Positions 36,287-49,305 are shown, numbered from the stretch's first letter. The stretch: DNA of 64,000 nt from Pseudomonas songnenensis (GCF_003696315.1 NZ_RFFN01000001.1:477678-541677); one strand, 5' to 3'. The notes: generated by a model not told the origin, from the letters alone. Made by a program: numbers and translations.

Positions 36287-37585
36287 TCAGGGTTGGGCGC
36301 GTAGACGGCCGAGCAGTTCCTGGGTGGGGTGACCGTCTGCAGGCCAGCCCAGGCGTTGCTGGAAGCCGCGGATGGCCTTGCGGGTATTGGCGCCGATGAT
36401 GCCATCCGGTGTGCCTGGGTCGAAGCCCTGAGCGACGAGGCGTTCCTGCAGTTCCAGGCGTTCGGAGCGACTGAGCGGCTGTTCGCCGCGTGGCCAGCTG
36501 CCGGCAACCTGTCCCTTGCCTTGGAAATTCTCTGCCAGCAGGCCGATCGCCAGCGCATAGGCCGAAGAATTGTTGTAGCGCAGGATGGCGCGGAAGTTAT
36601 CCATGATGAGGAATGCCGGGCCGCGGTGACCGGCTGGCAGCAGCAGGCTGGCGTTGGCTTCGTCCTGGCCTCTTGGCAGGCCATGAAGGCCAAGGCGGCG
36701 CCATTCGGCAAGCGGCTTGCGGATCTCGTTGTCGGCCAGGGCGTAGTCGAAGCCTTTCGGCAACTGCACCTCGAATCCCCAGGGTTGTCCCTGTTTCCAG
36801 CCGGACGCCTGCAGGTAGTGCGCTGCCGAAGCCAGGGCATCGGCGGAGCTGTTCCAGATGTCGCGCTTGCCGTCGCCGTCAAAATCCACGGCGTGGGTGT
36901 TGTAGGTGGTCGGAATGAACTGCGTCTGTCCCATGGCGCCGGCCCAGGAACCGCGCATGCGCTGTGGCGCAACATCGCCATGCTGGAGGATTTCCAGTGC
37001 GGCGATCAGCTGGCTCTTGGCGAAGGCCGGACGGCGGCCTTCATGGGCAAGCGTCGCCAGCGAGCGTATGACCGACTTGTCGCCCATGATCTGGCCGAAG
37101 CTGCTCTCCAGGCCCCAGACGGCGACCAGGGTTTCGCGATCGACGCCGTAGCGCGCCTCGATCTTGTCCAGCGTGGCGGCATGCTCGCTGAGCAGGCGCT
37201 GGCCGCTGCGCACGCGCTGAGGGGAGATGGCACCTTCCAGGTACTGCCATACGGGGCGAGTGAATTCGGGCTGGCTACGATCGGCGGCGATGACGGCAGG
37301 GTCGGGTTCGACGCCGGCAAACGCCTGATCGAAGGTCTTGGCGGAAATGCCTGCCGCCAGGGCCTCGCTACGGAACTGGTCGCGCCACTGGCTGAAGCTC
37401 AGATGCGGACTTTCGGGGACCAGGTCGACCGCGGCGGTGTCGCTATGCGCACTGGTTGAGGGTGAGGCGGTACTGACCAGAGTGGACTGCGCAAGGGGTT
37501 CGGCTGCACAGGCAACGACCAGGCTCATCGCCGAAGCGGCAACCAGGGTACGTAGCAGCAGAACGGGAACGAAGGTGTGATACAT
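36287..37585 (-). CDS. MltB-type lytic transglycosylase with peptidoglycan-binding domain (SltB3-like)
   Basis: A 432-residue exported protein. The signal peptide ends near VVACAAE, so Cys26 may be lipidated. The catalytic Glu160 is in VWGLESSFGQIMGD; RGSWAGAMGQTQFIPTTYNTHAVDFD (in part) and DIWNSSADALASAAHYLQ follow. A C-terminal peptidoglycan-binding domain of about 60 residues ends the protein (LQERLVAQGFDPGTPDGIIG and TRKAIRGFQQRLG, partly). This matches SltB3 of P. aeruginosa, whose position relative to holA and lipA is the same. The start ATG at 37585 has GAGAG upstream; longer in-frame extension over arfA is not real. Confidence 0.88.
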   Translation of the reverse strand: MYHTFVPVLLLRTLVAASAMSLVVACAAEPLAQSTLVSTASPSTSAHSDTAAVDLVPESPHLSFSQWRDQFRSEALAAGISAKTFDQAFAGVEPDPAVIAADRSQPEFTRPVWQYLEGAISPQRVRSGQRLLSEHAATLDKIEARYGVDRETLVAVWGLESSFGQIMGDKSVIRSLATLAHEGRRPAFAKSQLIAALEILQHGDVAPQRMRGSWAGAMGQTQFIPTTYNTHAVDFDGDGKRDIWNSSADALASAAHYLQASGWKQGQPWGFEVQLPKGFDYALADNEIRKPLAEWRRLGLHGLPRGQDEANASLLLPAGHRGPAFLIMDNFRAILRYNNSSAYALAIGLLAENFQGKGQVAGSWPRGEQPLSRSERLELQERLVAQGFDPGTPDGIIGANTRKAIRGFQQRLGWPADGHPTQELLGRLRAQP

Positions 37586-37647
37586 GCACCACTCTCGAAA
37601 CGTGTCGTCGGCCGCAGACATTATCACGCTTTGGCGGTGTTGGGTTT

Positions 37648-37806
37648 TCAGGCTGCCAGAAGGACCGAAGCCTCCCAGTTGGTGGACTGGGAGGCTTCGC
37701 GACGGTAGCTGCCTTTGCCTTTTTTCGGCGTTTCCTGGCGTTGGCGGAACAGGGGTTGCGCGACCAGGCGTTTGGCCTTGTTCGGCCGTTTCTTGCGTGT
37801 GCTCAT
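37648..37806 (-). CDS. arfA: Alternative ribosome-rescue factor A
   Basis: A 52-residue protein. ArfA recruits release factor 2 to ribosomes stalled on non-stop mRNA when trans-translation fails. The family core QPLFRQRQETPKKGKGSYRR and the NWEAS block are clear; a basic N terminus (MSTRKKRPNKAKR) precedes it. GAGGGA lies six bases before ATG 37806; the longer frame to 37830 lacks support. The final codons VLLAA follow a 14-bp hairpin inside the coding region, the arrangement known from E. coli arfA: cleavage or termination at the hairpin yields a non-stop message whose product escapes degradation only if tmRNA is absent. Confidence 0.9.
   Translation of the reverse strand: MSTRKKRPNKAKRLVAQPLFRQRQETPKKGKGSYRREASQSTNWEASVLLAA
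37666..37699 (-). promoter_or_regulatory. Regulatory hairpin inside arfA coding sequence
   Basis: A perfect 14-bp inverted repeat (CGAAGCCTCCCAGT on the mRNA strand) around a 6-base loop spans the codons for EASQSTNWEAS. In known arfA genes such a hairpin is an RNase III site and/or terminator that makes the mRNA non-stop. No other terminator follows the stop codon. Confidence 0.85.
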
Positions 37807-37844
37807 CGGATTTCCCTCGTAGTGGCCCACTGTCGGGCGAGGGC

Positions 37845-37872
37845 ATCATAGGCCTTGTACAAAAATTGTCCA
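37845..37872 (-). promoter_or_regulatory. Sigma-70 promoter of arfA
   Basis: On the minus strand TGGACA (5 of 6) and TATGAT (5 of 6) are separated by 16 bases, 39 bases before the arfA start. It lies in the gap after holA and would give arfA its own transcript. Confidence 0.7.
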
Positions 37873-37899
37873 GTGCGGGCGGGCGACGCGTTCTGGCAG

Positions 37900-38928
37900 C
37901 TAGGCGCCGATGCGACGGCCGCTCAGCTGCAGGCAGATATCGGCCAGCCCGATCCACGGATCGCCGGGCGCCTGGCCCTTGATCTGCTCGTCGATGCGTT
38001 GCGCATCCATCAGCAATCGGCTCCAGCCGGCCACGTTGTGCCGTTGCAGTGCCTTGGAAACGAGCGGGCGGCGCTTGTCCCATACCGGTGGGCGGGCCTG
38101 GCTGAAGGCGCGGTCGAGTGGAATACCCTGGGCGTACTGCTGAGCAATATTGGCCAGCAAGCGCAGTTCGCGCGCCAGCGCCCAGAGGATCACCGGCGCT
38201 TCGACCCCTTCGCCGCGCAGTCCTTCCAGCATGTGCAGGGCGTGAGCAGCCTGACCATGCAGGGTGGCGTCGATCAGGCCGAAGACATCGTAGCGGGCGC
38301 TGTCGGCGACTGCTGCTTGCACGGTGTCCGCGGTGACCTGCCCGGCTTCGGCAAGCAATTTGAGCTTCTCGATTTCCTGTGCCGCAGCCAACAGATTGCC
38401 TTCAACCCGGGCAGCGATCAGTTCGACCGCTTCCTGATCGGCGGACAGGCCCGCCTGGGCCAGGCGCTGGCGAATCCATTGCGGCAACTGCGCGGCATCT
38501 ACCGGCCAGATCTGCAGGAATTGCACGTCCTTGCCGTCGATCAGCGCTTTCGCCCATTTGGTCTTCTGGGTACTGCCGTCGAGTTTGGGCAGGCTGATCA
38601 GCAGTACGGTGTCCTCGGCCGGGCGCGCCAGGTAGTCCAGCAGCGCCGCGGCGCCCTTGTCCCCGGGCTTGCCGTTGGGAATGCGCAACTCGAGCAGGCG
38701 TTTTTCCGCAAACAGCGACAGGCTGGCGCCTGCCTCGATCAGCTGGCCCCAGTCGAAGCCGGTTTCCACATGAAAGACCTGACGCTCGCTGAAACCCTGT
38801 GCGCGTGTCGCGGCGCGGATCGCATCGTAGGCTTCCTGGCACAACAGGTGCTCATCGCCACAGACGACGTAAACCGGCGCCAGCGGGCCTTGCAGGTGTT
38901 TGCCGAGCTGAGCGGGAGAAAGCTTCAT
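37900..38928 (-). CDS. holA: DNA polymerase III delta subunit
   Basis: A 342-residue clamp-loader subunit that opens the beta clamp. It starts with MKLSPAQLGKHLQGPLAPVYVVCGDE (in part), then has the AAA+-like domain without functional Walker motifs, EKRLLELRIPNGKPGDKG, and helical domain III containing ARELRLLANIAQQYAQG. The order leuS-lptE-holA is standard in gammaproteobacteria. It follows lptE after 37 bases that contain a hairpin. Confidence 0.95.
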   Translation of the reverse strand: MKLSPAQLGKHLQGPLAPVYVVCGDEHLLCQEAYDAIRAATRAQGFSERQVFHVETGFDWGQLIEAGASLSLFAEKRLLELRIPNGKPGDKGAAALLDYLARPAEDTVLLISLPKLDGSTQKTKWAKALIDGKDVQFLQIWPVDAAQLPQWIRQRLAQAGLSADQEAVELIAARVEGNLLAAAQEIEKLKLLAEAGQVTADTVQAAVADSARYDVFGLIDATLHGQAAHALHMLEGLRGEGVEAPVILWALARELRLLANIAQQYAQGIPLDRAFSQARPPVWDKRRPLVSKALQRHNVAGWSRLLMDAQRIDEQIKGQAPGDPWIGLADICLQLSGRRIGA

Positions 38929-38937
38929 GATGCGAAG

Positions 38938-38959
38938 ACGGGGGCCTTGAGGCCCCCGT
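38938..38959. repeat. Hairpin in the lptE-holA gap
   Basis: A perfect 9-bp GC-rich stem (ACGGGGGCC/GGCCCCCGT) with a TTGA loop lies between the lptE stop and holA start. There is no T tract, so it is more likely to reduce read-through or protect the upstream mRNA end than to terminate fully. Confidence 0.5.
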
Positions 38960-38965
38960 TACCGG

Positions 38966-39571
38966 TTACTGGATGGGCAGCTGGATGGGTGACTGTTGCG
39001 GCTGTGCATCCTGGGCGCGTCGGGCGGCTTCCATGGCTTCAGCCTCGGCGCGCGCCTTGGCTTCGGCTTCCTGCTGCAGGCGATCGAGCTGTGACGGCGT
39101 GATGCGCTGGATGCGCAGGGCCAGTTGTTGCAGCAGCTCGCGGCGCATTTCCTGACGCAGCTGATCGCCTTCCTGGGACGAGCCGATCAGGTTGTTGCTG
39201 TCGTGCACGTAGACCTTCTGCACTTCGATGCTGTCTTCGAGCAGCAGCAGATTCTGCGGGCCGCGGAATTCGTAGGCGAGCGTGCTGGTCAGCTCGTACT
39301 CGGCGCTGCGTGCCGAGCTGGTGTAGCTCGCGGTGCGCTGGCGGGTCTGCTCGTTGGCCAGGTTGAGGCTGTACTTGGCAGCCGGAGTGACGCGTACGCC
39401 GTTGCTCTTGAGCAGGTCTTCGAGCTGCTGCACCGTTTCGCCGTAGCTGTTACGCGCTTGCAGGTTGACTTCCTTGAGGCCGAACTCGACATCGCCGGTG
39501 CCGCGCAGCTGGAAGCCGCAGGCGCTCAGCAGCAGCGTCAGGCCCAGCACCATCAGGTTCCGTGTGTTCAT
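38966..39571 (-). CDS. lptE: LPS-assembly lipoprotein LptE
   Basis: A 201-residue outer-membrane lipoprotein (lipobox LLSAC, Cys18) that plugs LptD and helps place lipopolysaccharide on the cell surface. GFQLRGTGDVEFGLKEVNL (in part) just after the lipobox is typical. The last 45 residues form a charged Glu/Ala/Gln-rich helical tail ending QSPIQLPIQ. The start follows AAGGGG. Located between leuS and holA as usual. Confidence 0.93.
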   Translation of the reverse strand: MNTRNLMVLGLTLLLSACGFQLRGTGDVEFGLKEVNLQARNSYGETVQQLEDLLKSNGVRVTPAAKYSLNLANEQTRQRTASYTSSARSAEYELTSTLAYEFRGPQNLLLLEDSIEVQKVYVHDSNNLIGSSQEGDQLRQEMRRELLQQLALRIQRITPSQLDRLQQEAEAKARAEAEAMEAARRAQDAQPQQSPIQLPIQ

Positions 39572-39614
39572 CTTGTTATCCCCTTGCAGGCCCGGCGCAT
39601 GCGCCGGGGCCGAA

Positions 39615-42968
<3,354 letters not shown>

Positions 42969-43000
42969 CTAGAGTGTTGGCCTTTTGCCGGAGAGCTTGG

Positions 43001-43774
43001 ATGCCGATTCGCTATTTCTTCAAGCAACTGCTGTTGCCACCAGGTGTGTTGCTGCTTTTGCTGCTGCTCGGGTGGTGGCTGCGTCGTCGTTCGCCGAGGC
43101 TGGCAGCATTGTGTTTCGTCACCGGGTTCGCCGGACTCTGGCTGATGAGTTTGCCTATCGTCGTGGAGTGGACGGCTCGTCTGGTCGAGAGCGAACCGGC
43201 GCTCGTCGAGGCGCAATGGTCGGGAGTGGCGGAGCAGGCGGGTGCCATTGTGGTGCTGGGCGCGGGGCGCGAGCAGAACGATCCGGCCTGGGGCGGCGAT
43301 CAGCCCGGCTACACCGCACTGGAGCGCCTGCGCTATGCCGCACGGCTGGCCAAGGCCAGCGGGCTGCCGATTCTCACCAGTGGCGGCCTGCACTACGGGC
43401 AGCCGCCCAGCGAGGCGATGCTCGGTGCGGAGGTGTTGCAGCGTGACTTCGGCGTGGCCACGCGCTGGCTCGAGGAGCGCAGTCGCACCACCTGGGAAAA
43501 CGCCCTGTTCAGCGCCGAGATGCTGCGCGCCGCCGGCGTCGAGCGGGTTGTGCTGGTCACCTCTGCCGCGCATATGCCGCGCTCGCGCTGGTGCTTCGAG
43601 CAGAACGGCATCGAGGTGATCGCGGCCCCCGTGGGCTTCATGGGCGGGCACAACGCGCGCCCGCTCGATGGCTGGCTGCCGGAATCCAAGGCGTTCTGGC
43701 AGAACGGCATGCTGCTCAACGAAGTGGTCGGGATGGCGGTCTATCCGCTGGTTTACCGCTCTGCGGCAGAGTGA
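43001..43774 (+). CDS. YdcF/ElyC-like DUF218 membrane protein
   Basis: A 257-residue protein with two N-terminal TM helices (about 12-27 and 35-52) and a DUF218 domain. The latter is marked by AIVVLGAGREQN, LPILTSGGLHYGQPPSEA, EERSRTTWENALFSAEML and VLVTSAAHMPRSRW. The two TM helices make it resemble ElyC, which affects undecaprenyl-phosphate use and envelope integrity in E. coli. GGAGAG precedes the start. It is convergent with lnt. Confidence 0.82.
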   Translation: MPIRYFFKQLLLPPGVLLLLLLLGWWLRRRSPRLAALCFVTGFAGLWLMSLPIVVEWTARLVESEPALVEAQWSGVAEQAGAIVVLGAGREQNDPAWGGDQPGYTALERLRYAARLAKASGLPILTSGGLHYGQPPSEAMLGAEVLQRDFGVATRWLEERSRTTWENALFSAEMLRAAGVERVVLVTSAAHMPRSRWCFEQNGIEVIAAPVGFMGGHNARPLDGWLPESKAFWQNGMLLNEVVGMAVYPLVYRSAAE

Positions 43775-43828
43775 GGCGACGACCTGATTCTTGCGCGGTT
43801 TGCCTGGCCTGACTTGCGTGCAGCATCG

Positions 43829-43859
43829 GCAGGCATCGGCACCCGGCGCCGAAGCCTGC
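43829..43859. terminator. Imperfect hairpin between ydcF-like gene and lnt
   Basis: GCAGGC-A-TCGGC pairs with GCCGA-A-GCCTGC (11 pairs and one A-A mismatch) in the 104-bp convergent gap. The T-rich tail is weak. Confidence 0.45.
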
Positions 43860-43878
43860 CTTCTGAAAGGCTATCGGA

Positions 43879-45387
43879 CTACGCCTTGCGCCTGATCAGC
43901 GCCCAGCCGAGCAGCGACACGCATACCGCGATCAGCGGCCAGGAGCGCCAGCGCAGGTAGGGCGTCAGCCCCTGCATCGGCGTGACCTCGCCATACAGCA
44001 CCGCCTGTTCGAATTGCGGAATCTGCTCAGTGATGTCCCCGTAAGGGTCGATCAGCACGGTAATGCCGTTGTTGGTTGCGCGGATCATCCAGCGTCCGGC
44101 CTCCAGCGCACGCATCTGTGCCATCTGCAGATGCTGCAGCGGGCCGATGGAGCGGCCGAACCAGGCGTCGTTGCTCACCGTCAGCAGCAGGTCGCTCTGC
44201 GCCGCGAGGCCGGCAGCGAACTCCGGATAAACCACCTCGTAGCAGATGTACGGTGCGATCTGCAGTCCCTTGGCCTGCAGCAGCGGCTGGCCGGACTCGC
44301 CGCGGGCGAAATCGGACATCGGCAGGTCGAAGAAGGCGATCAGGCCGCGCAGCAGATCCTGCAGCGGCACGTACTCACCGAAAGGCACCAGCTTCTGCTT
44401 GAGGTAGCTGCCGCTGGCATCACCGGCCGTGGTCAGGCCGTTGTAGTAGCGCAGTTCGCCGTCGGCGTTGGGCTGGCGTACCGGCACGCCGGTGATCAGG
44501 GCCGCGTCGCGCTGTTCGGCGAAGCCGGCCATCATCTTCAGATAGCCCTCAGCGTGTTCCTTGAGGATCGGCACAGCAGTCTCCGGCCAGACGATCAGGT
44601 CCGCCGGGCGGCTGCGAAAGGTCATGTCGCGATACAGCAGCAGCTGCATCTCGAGCTTCTTCGGGTCCCACTTCATGCTTTGCGCGACGTTGCCCTGCAC
44701 CGCGGCGACGCTGAGCGGCTCACCCTTGGGCGTCGTCCAGGCATGCCCGTTCAGCAGCAGCCCGGCAATCCAGGGCGCTGCCAGCAGCGCGATGGTCAGC
44801 GCCAGGCGCGGCTTATCGGCACGCAGGCGTGGTAGCGCGACCAGCAGCGTCGCGTTCAGTGCGATGGCAAAGCTCAGCAGCCAGACGCCGCCGAGCGGCG
44901 CCAAGCCGGCCAGCGGGCCATCCAGCTGGCTGTAGCCGATGTACAGCCAGGGGAAGCCCGTGAGAACCCAGCCCCGCAGCGCATCGAATGCCAGCCAGAG
45001 CGCGCTGAAGGCCAGCGCATCACCAAGTGCGGAATGGCGATTGCGCAGCAGGCGTACCCAGAGCCAGCCAAGCAGCGCGAAGAACAGTGCCAGCCCGGCG
45101 ACAAAGCCCAGCGTGAGCAGGCCGGCCAGCGCCGGCGACGCCGCGCCGAAATCATGAATGCTGACATAGACCCAGCTGACACCCGAGGCGAACAGACCAA
45201 AGCCATAGCACCAACCGCGCTGTGCCGCCTGCTTCGCTGCGGTTTCGCGCAGGCCGAGGTACAGCAGCGCCACCGACAGCAGGGCCAATGGCCAGATGTC
45301 GAAGGGCGCCAGGGAGAGGGTGGTCAGCGTGCCGGCGACCAGCGCCAGCAGATTGCCCGGCCAGCCGGGGCGGGTGATCCAATGCAT
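43879..45387 (-). CDS. lnt: Apolipoprotein N-acyltransferase
   Basis: A 502-residue inner-membrane enzyme that adds the third acyl chain to lipoproteins. About seven TM helices come first, then a nitrilase-like periplasmic domain. The catalytic triad is visible: Glu269 in VWPETAVP, the lysine before LVPFGEYVP, and the cysteine in APYICYEVVYPE. The start at 45387 follows AAGGA; an in-frame extension upstream is not supported. It follows corC with a 116-bp gap containing a hairpin. Confidence 0.95.
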   Translation of the reverse strand: MHWITRPGWPGNLLALVAGTLTTLSLAPFDIWPLALLSVALLYLGLRETAAKQAAQRGWCYGFGLFASGVSWVYVSIHDFGAASPALAGLLTLGFVAGLALFFALLGWLWVRLLRNRHSALGDALAFSALWLAFDALRGWVLTGFPWLYIGYSQLDGPLAGLAPLGGVWLLSFAIALNATLLVALPRLRADKPRLALTIALLAAPWIAGLLLNGHAWTTPKGEPLSVAAVQGNVAQSMKWDPKKLEMQLLLYRDMTFRSRPADLIVWPETAVPILKEHAEGYLKMMAGFAEQRDAALITGVPVRQPNADGELRYYNGLTTAGDASGSYLKQKLVPFGEYVPLQDLLRGLIAFFDLPMSDFARGESGQPLLQAKGLQIAPYICYEVVYPEFAAGLAAQSDLLLTVSNDAWFGRSIGPLQHLQMAQMRALEAGRWMIRATNNGITVLIDPYGDITEQIPQFEQAVLYGEVTPMQGLTPYLRWRSWPLIAVCVSLLGWALIRRKA

Positions 45388-45462
45388 GGAGGTTCCTTGC
45401 GCAATAGATGCGGGAGGGGAGGCTAAGGGCAATGGGGCGGCCGGGCAAGCCGGTTCGGCGCG

Positions 45463-45491
45463 AGCTCCGCGCAGGCTGGCTGCGCGGAGCT
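45463..45491. repeat. Perfect 12-bp hairpin after corC
   Basis: AGCTCCGCGCAG and its complement around a GCTGG loop lie 12 bases beyond the corC stop and 76 bases before lnt. There is no T tract. It probably sets differential expression or mRNA stability between corC and lnt. Confidence 0.5.
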
Positions 45492-45503
45492 ATTCGGTGC
45501 GTT

Positions 45504-46346
45504 CTACGCGCTTTCCGTGCGGCTCAGACGCAACATGTGCACGCGGCGGCTGTCGGCGTTCAGTACGCGCACGCGGAAGCCGTCGATCTCGGTCACCTCG
45601 TTGCGCTTGGGCAGGTGGCCGAAGGTGCTCATCACCAGGCCGGCAACGGTATCGAATTCGTCGTCGGGGAAGGCGCTGCCAAAATATTCGTTGAAGCTGT
45701 CGATCGGCGTCAGCGCCTTGACCAGGAAGTCGCCGCTGGGCAACGGGCGGATATAGCTGTCTTCCTCGACGTCGTGCTCGTCCTCGATATCGCCGACGAT
45801 CTGCTCCAGCACATCCTCGATGGTCACCAGGCCGGCCACGCCGCCGTATTCGTCAATGACGATGGCCATGTGGTTGTGATTGGCGCGGAACTCGCGCAGC
45901 AGGACGTTCAGACGCTTGGATTCGGGCACGAACGTGGCCGGGCGCAGCAGATCCTTGATGTCGAAATTCTGCTGATCCTCCTTGAGGATCAGTGGCAGCA
46001 GATCCTTGGCCAGCAGCACGCCGATCACTTCGTCCAGGCTTTCACCGACGACCGGATAGCGCGAATGCGCGGCGGCGATGATGGCTGGCAGGAATTCGCG
46101 TGGCGACTGGTCGGCCCGGATGCTGATGACCTGCGAGCGCGGCACCATGATGTCGCGTACCTGCAGGTCGGCGACCTGGATGGCGCCCTCGACAATGGCC
46201 AGTGCTTCGTTGTCGAGCAGCTTGTTCTGATGGGCTTCGCGCAGGACTTCCAGCAGCTCCTGGCGATTCTTGGGTTCATGGGCAAAAGCCTGGGTGATTC
46301 TTTCCAGCCAGGTCTTTTGCCCGCTGATCGATCGATCTTCGCTCAT
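45504..46346 (-). CDS. corC: CorC/YbeX-type CBS-domain protein
   Basis: A 280-residue cytoplasmic protein. Two CBS domains come first ([34 protein letters not shown]), then a CorC/HlyC C-terminal domain with [31 protein letters not shown] (in part). YbeX/CorC has been linked to magnesium/cobalt efflux and to ribosome metabolism. It follows ybeY by nine bases in the phoH-ybeY-corC-lnt run. Confidence 0.92.
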   Translation of the reverse strand: MSEDRSISGQKTWLERITQAFAHEPKNRQELLEVLREAHQNKLLDNEALAIVEGAIQVADLQVRDIMVPRSQVISIRADQSPREFLPAIIAAAHSRYPVVGESLDEVIGVLLAKDLLPLILKEDQQNFDIKDLLRPATFVPESKRLNVLLREFRANHNHMAIVIDEYGGVAGLVTIEDVLEQIVGDIEDEHDVEEDSYIRPLPSGDFLVKALTPIDSFNEYFGSAFPDDEFDTVAGLVMSTFGHLPKRNEVTEIDGFRVRVLNADSRRVHMLRLSRTESA

Positions 46347-46355
46347 GTCGTTGAC

Positions 46356-46838
46356 TCAAGAGTCCTTGCAAGTGCCCGAAGCGGGCGATTCTTCAGCATA
46401 GGGGTCGGGATGACCCAGTTCGGCCAGCAGCTGACGTTCCAGATCTTCCATCTCCTCGGCTTCGTCATCATCGATGTGATCGTAGCCAAGCAGATGCAGG
46501 CAGCCGTGAATGACCAGGTGCGCCCAATGTGCGGTCAGCGCCTTGCCCTGTTCCGCCGCCTCGCGCTCGACCACCGGCACACAGATGACCAGGTCGCCGA
46601 GCAGCGGAATCTCCAGCATTTCGTCGGGGACGTCGGCCGGGAACGACAGCACGTTGGTCGCGTAATCCTTCTGCCGCCAGGTGCGATTGAGCTCGCGGCC
46701 TTCCTCCTCGTCGACCAGGCGAATGGTCAGTTCGGAGTCGCCACTGCGCTGACGTAGCGCCAGTTCACACCAGTGCTGCAGATCAGTGAGGGCCGGCGCC
46801 GCGCCAGTGCTGGCGCACTGCAGGTCAAGCTCAATCAC
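46356..46838 (-). CDS. ybeY: Endoribonuclease/rRNA maturation factor YbeY
   Basis: A 160-residue zinc protein needed for 16S rRNA 3'-end maturation and 70S quality control. The zinc motif is [27 protein letters not shown] is also diagnostic. I take the start as GTG 46838 (IELDLQ), because CAGGA lies eight bases before it and this gives the usual N terminus; ATG 46847 is the alternative. Its 5' end overlaps the end of phoH by eight bases. Confidence 0.93.
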   Translation of the reverse strand: MIELDLQCASTGAAPALTDLQHWCELALRQRSGDSELTIRLVDEEEGRELNRTWRQKDYATNVLSFPADVPDEMLEIPLLGDLVICVPVVEREAAEQGKALTAHWAHLVIHGCLHLLGYDHIDDDEAEEMEDLERQLLAELGHPDPYAEESPASGTCKDS

Positions 46839-47838
46839 CGGCGGCATCCTGCGCGGCGCGCTTGCTGCCCGGCGACTGGCGATCCTCGAAGGACTCGTAG
46901 GCCTCGACGATGCGCTGCACCAGCGGATGGCGGACCACATCCTTGGGCTTGAAGTGGGTAAAGCTGATGCCGTTGACGTCCTTCAGTACCTCGATGACGT
47001 GCGCCAGACCGCTCTTGGTGCCGCGGGGCAGGTCGACCTGAGTGATGTCGCCGGTAATCACCGCGGTGGAGCCGAAGCCGATCCGCGTGAGGAACATCTT
47101 CATCTGCTCCTGGGTGGTGTTCTGGCTCTCATCGAGGATGATGAAACTGTTGTTCAGCGTGCGCCCGCGCATGTAGGCCAGTGGAGCGATCTCGATCACC
47201 TGCTTCTCGATCAGCCGCGCTACATACTCGAAGCCGAGCATCTCGTAGAGGGCGTCGTACAGCGGGCGCAGGTAGGGGTCGATCTTCTGCGCCAGGTCGC
47301 CGGGCAGGAAGCCGAGCTTTTCGCCAGCCTCGACTGCCGGGCGTACCAGCAGGATGCGCCGTACCTGCTCGCGCTCCAGCGCATCCACCGCGCAGGCGAC
47401 TGCCAGGTAGGTCTTGCCGGTACCGGCCGGGCCGACGCCGAAGTTTATGTCGTTGTCGAGGATGGCTTTGACGTAGCGCTGCTGATTGGCGCCGCGCGGA
47501 CGGATCATGCCTTTCTTGGTGCGCAGGGCGACGCCCTGGTGCGCGTTCGGATTGGCCAGCTCTTCCATCCCGGATTCCTGCAGGTACAGATGCACCATGT
47601 CGGGGGAGAGCTCGGTGTTCTTGGTTTCCCGGTACAGCCGGCGCAGCAGTTGCTCGGCAGACTTGGCCACGTCGGCCGGGCCGATCAGCTCGAACTGATT
47701 GCCGCGGTTGCGGATTTCCAGTTCCAGGCGCTGCTCGATCAGGCGCAGATGCTCATCGAATTGGCCGCAGAGGTTGGCGAAGCGACGGGCTTCAAAGGGT
47801 TCGAGGGTGAAGCGATGCGGTTCTATGGGTGCGTTCAA
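46831..47838 (-). CDS. ybeZ: PhoH-like ATPase YbeZ
   Basis: A 335-residue ATPase found next to ybeY and thought to act with it on RNA. An N-terminal KH-like region is followed by the PhoH domain with Walker [12 protein letters not shown] and Walker [12 protein letters not shown]. The start is TTG 47838 (NAPIEPHRF), matching the family N terminus; no ATG lies close by and the ribosome binding site is weak. It follows miaB with a gap of 118 bp. Confidence 0.92.
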   Translation of the reverse strand: MNAPIEPHRFTLEPFEARRFANLCGQFDEHLRLIEQRLELEIRNRGNQFELIGPADVAKSAEQLLRRLYRETKNTELSPDMVHLYLQESGMEELANPNAHQGVALRTKKGMIRPRGANQQRYVKAILDNDINFGVGPAGTGKTYLAVACAVDALEREQVRRILLVRPAVEAGEKLGFLPGDLAQKIDPYLRPLYDALYEMLGFEYVARLIEKQVIEIAPLAYMRGRTLNNSFIILDESQNTTQEQMKMFLTRIGFGSTAVITGDITQVDLPRGTKSGLAHVIEVLKDVNGISFTHFKPKDVVRHPLVQRIVEAYESFEDRQSPGSKRAAQDAAGD

Positions 47839-47956
47839 GGGCTTTATTTGTGGCCGTGGTCGGCGGAATGATGGGGGAAGAATAGCGCCGCGGGCGCAAA
47901 GCGGAAAGCGCAGGTGGTCGCGGCCCCAATCCATATAGGGGCCGCAGTCGAGTTTC

Positions 47957-49270
47957 TCAAGACAGCAGGCTGCCACGCAGCGAATGCGGCAGCGCATCGT
48001 CGATGTGCACGTCGACGAACTGGCCGATCAGTCGAGGGTTGTCGCAGCGGAAATTGACGATGCGGTTGTGCTCGGTCCGGCCTTGCAGCATGCCCGGGTC
48101 CTTCTTCGAGTAATCGCTGACAAGGATGCGCTGGGTCGTGCCCACCATCCGCCGGCTGTTCTCGAAACCCTGCTGGTTGATGCGTTGCTGCAGGATAGCC
48201 AGCCGCTGCTTCTTCACGTCATCCGGTGTGTCGTCGATCAGGTCCGCAGCCGGCGTGCCGGGGCGTGCGCTGTAGACGAAGGAGTAGGAGAAATCGAAGC
48301 CGACGTCTTCGATCAGCTTCATGGTCTGCTCGAAGTCCTTGTCGGTCTCGCCGGGGAAGCCGACGATGAAATCCGAGCTGATCAGGATATCCGGTACCGC
48401 CGCGCGCAACCGACGGATGCGCGACTTGTATTCCAGCGCGGTGTGGTTGCGCTTCATCGCCGCGAGGATGCGGTCGGAGCCGGCCTGCACCGGCAGGTGA
48501 AGGTATTTGACCAGCTGCGGAATGTCGGCGTGTGCCTGGATGATGGCGTCGGAGAACTCCAACGGGTGGCTGGTGGTGTAGCGAATCCGGCCGATGCCTT
48601 CGATCGCGGCGACCGCGTGCAGCAGGTCGGCAAAATCATGCCCGTCGTGGCGGTAGCCGTTGACGTTCTGTCCCAGCAGGGTGACTTCCTTCACGCCGTT
48701 CTCGGCGAGGTGGACGATTTCCGCCAGCACGTCGGCCAGCGGGCGGCTGACTTCCTCGCCACGGGTATAGGGCACCACGCAGAAGGTGCAGTACTTGCTG
48801 CAGCCTTCCATGACCGAGACGAACGCGCTGGGGCCATCGACGCGCGGCTCGGGCAGGCGGTCGAATTTCTCGATCTCAGGGAAGGAGATGTCCACCTGCG
48901 GCTTCTTGGTCGTGCGCGCGGCGTCGATCATTTCCGGCAGGCGATGCAGGGTCTGCGGCCCGAATACGACGTCGACGTACGGGGCGCGGTCGCGGATGGC
49001 CGCGCCTTCCTGACTGGCGACGCAGCCGCCAACGCCGATCACCAGCTGCGGATTATCCAGTTTCAGTTCGCGCCAGCGACCCAGTTGCGAGAAGACCTTT
49101 TCCTGGGCCTTTTCGCGAATCGAGCAGGTATTGAGGAGGATCACGTCGGCTTCAGCCGGGTTCTCGGTGATTTCCAAGGCCTGGTGTTCGCCCAGCAGGT
49201 CCACCATGCGCGAGCTGTCGTACTCGTTCATCTGGCAGCCATGGGTTTCGATGAAAAGCTTGCGGGTCAT
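47957..49270 (-). CDS. miaB: tRNA-2-methylthio-N6-dimethylallyladenosine synthase
   Basis: A 437-residue radical-SAM methylthiotransferase acting at A37 of tRNAs reading U-starting codons. Three N-terminal cluster cysteines are in THGCQMN, LNTCSIR and VGGCVA. The radical-SAM motif is CSKYCTFC, and a TRAM domain ends the protein ([16 protein letters not shown]). A consensus -10 lies just upstream. It is the first gene of the miaB-to-lnt run. Confidence 0.97.
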   Translation of the reverse strand: MTRKLFIETHGCQMNEYDSSRMVDLLGEHQALEITENPAEADVILLNTCSIREKAQEKVFSQLGRWRELKLDNPQLVIGVGGCVASQEGAAIRDRAPYVDVVFGPQTLHRLPEMIDAARTTKKPQVDISFPEIEKFDRLPEPRVDGPSAFVSVMEGCSKYCTFCVVPYTRGEEVSRPLADVLAEIVHLAENGVKEVTLLGQNVNGYRHDGHDFADLLHAVAAIEGIGRIRYTTSHPLEFSDAIIQAHADIPQLVKYLHLPVQAGSDRILAAMKRNHTALEYKSRIRRLRAAVPDILISSDFIVGFPGETDKDFEQTMKLIEDVGFDFSYSFVYSARPGTPAADLIDDTPDDVKKQRLAILQQRINQQGFENSRRMVGTTQRILVSDYSKKDPGMLQGRTEHNRIVNFRCDNPRLIGQFVDVHIDDALPHSLRGSLLS

Positions 49271-49305
49271 GTTACGGGCCGGCGTTGTGCAAAAAATGAC
49301 CGGCG

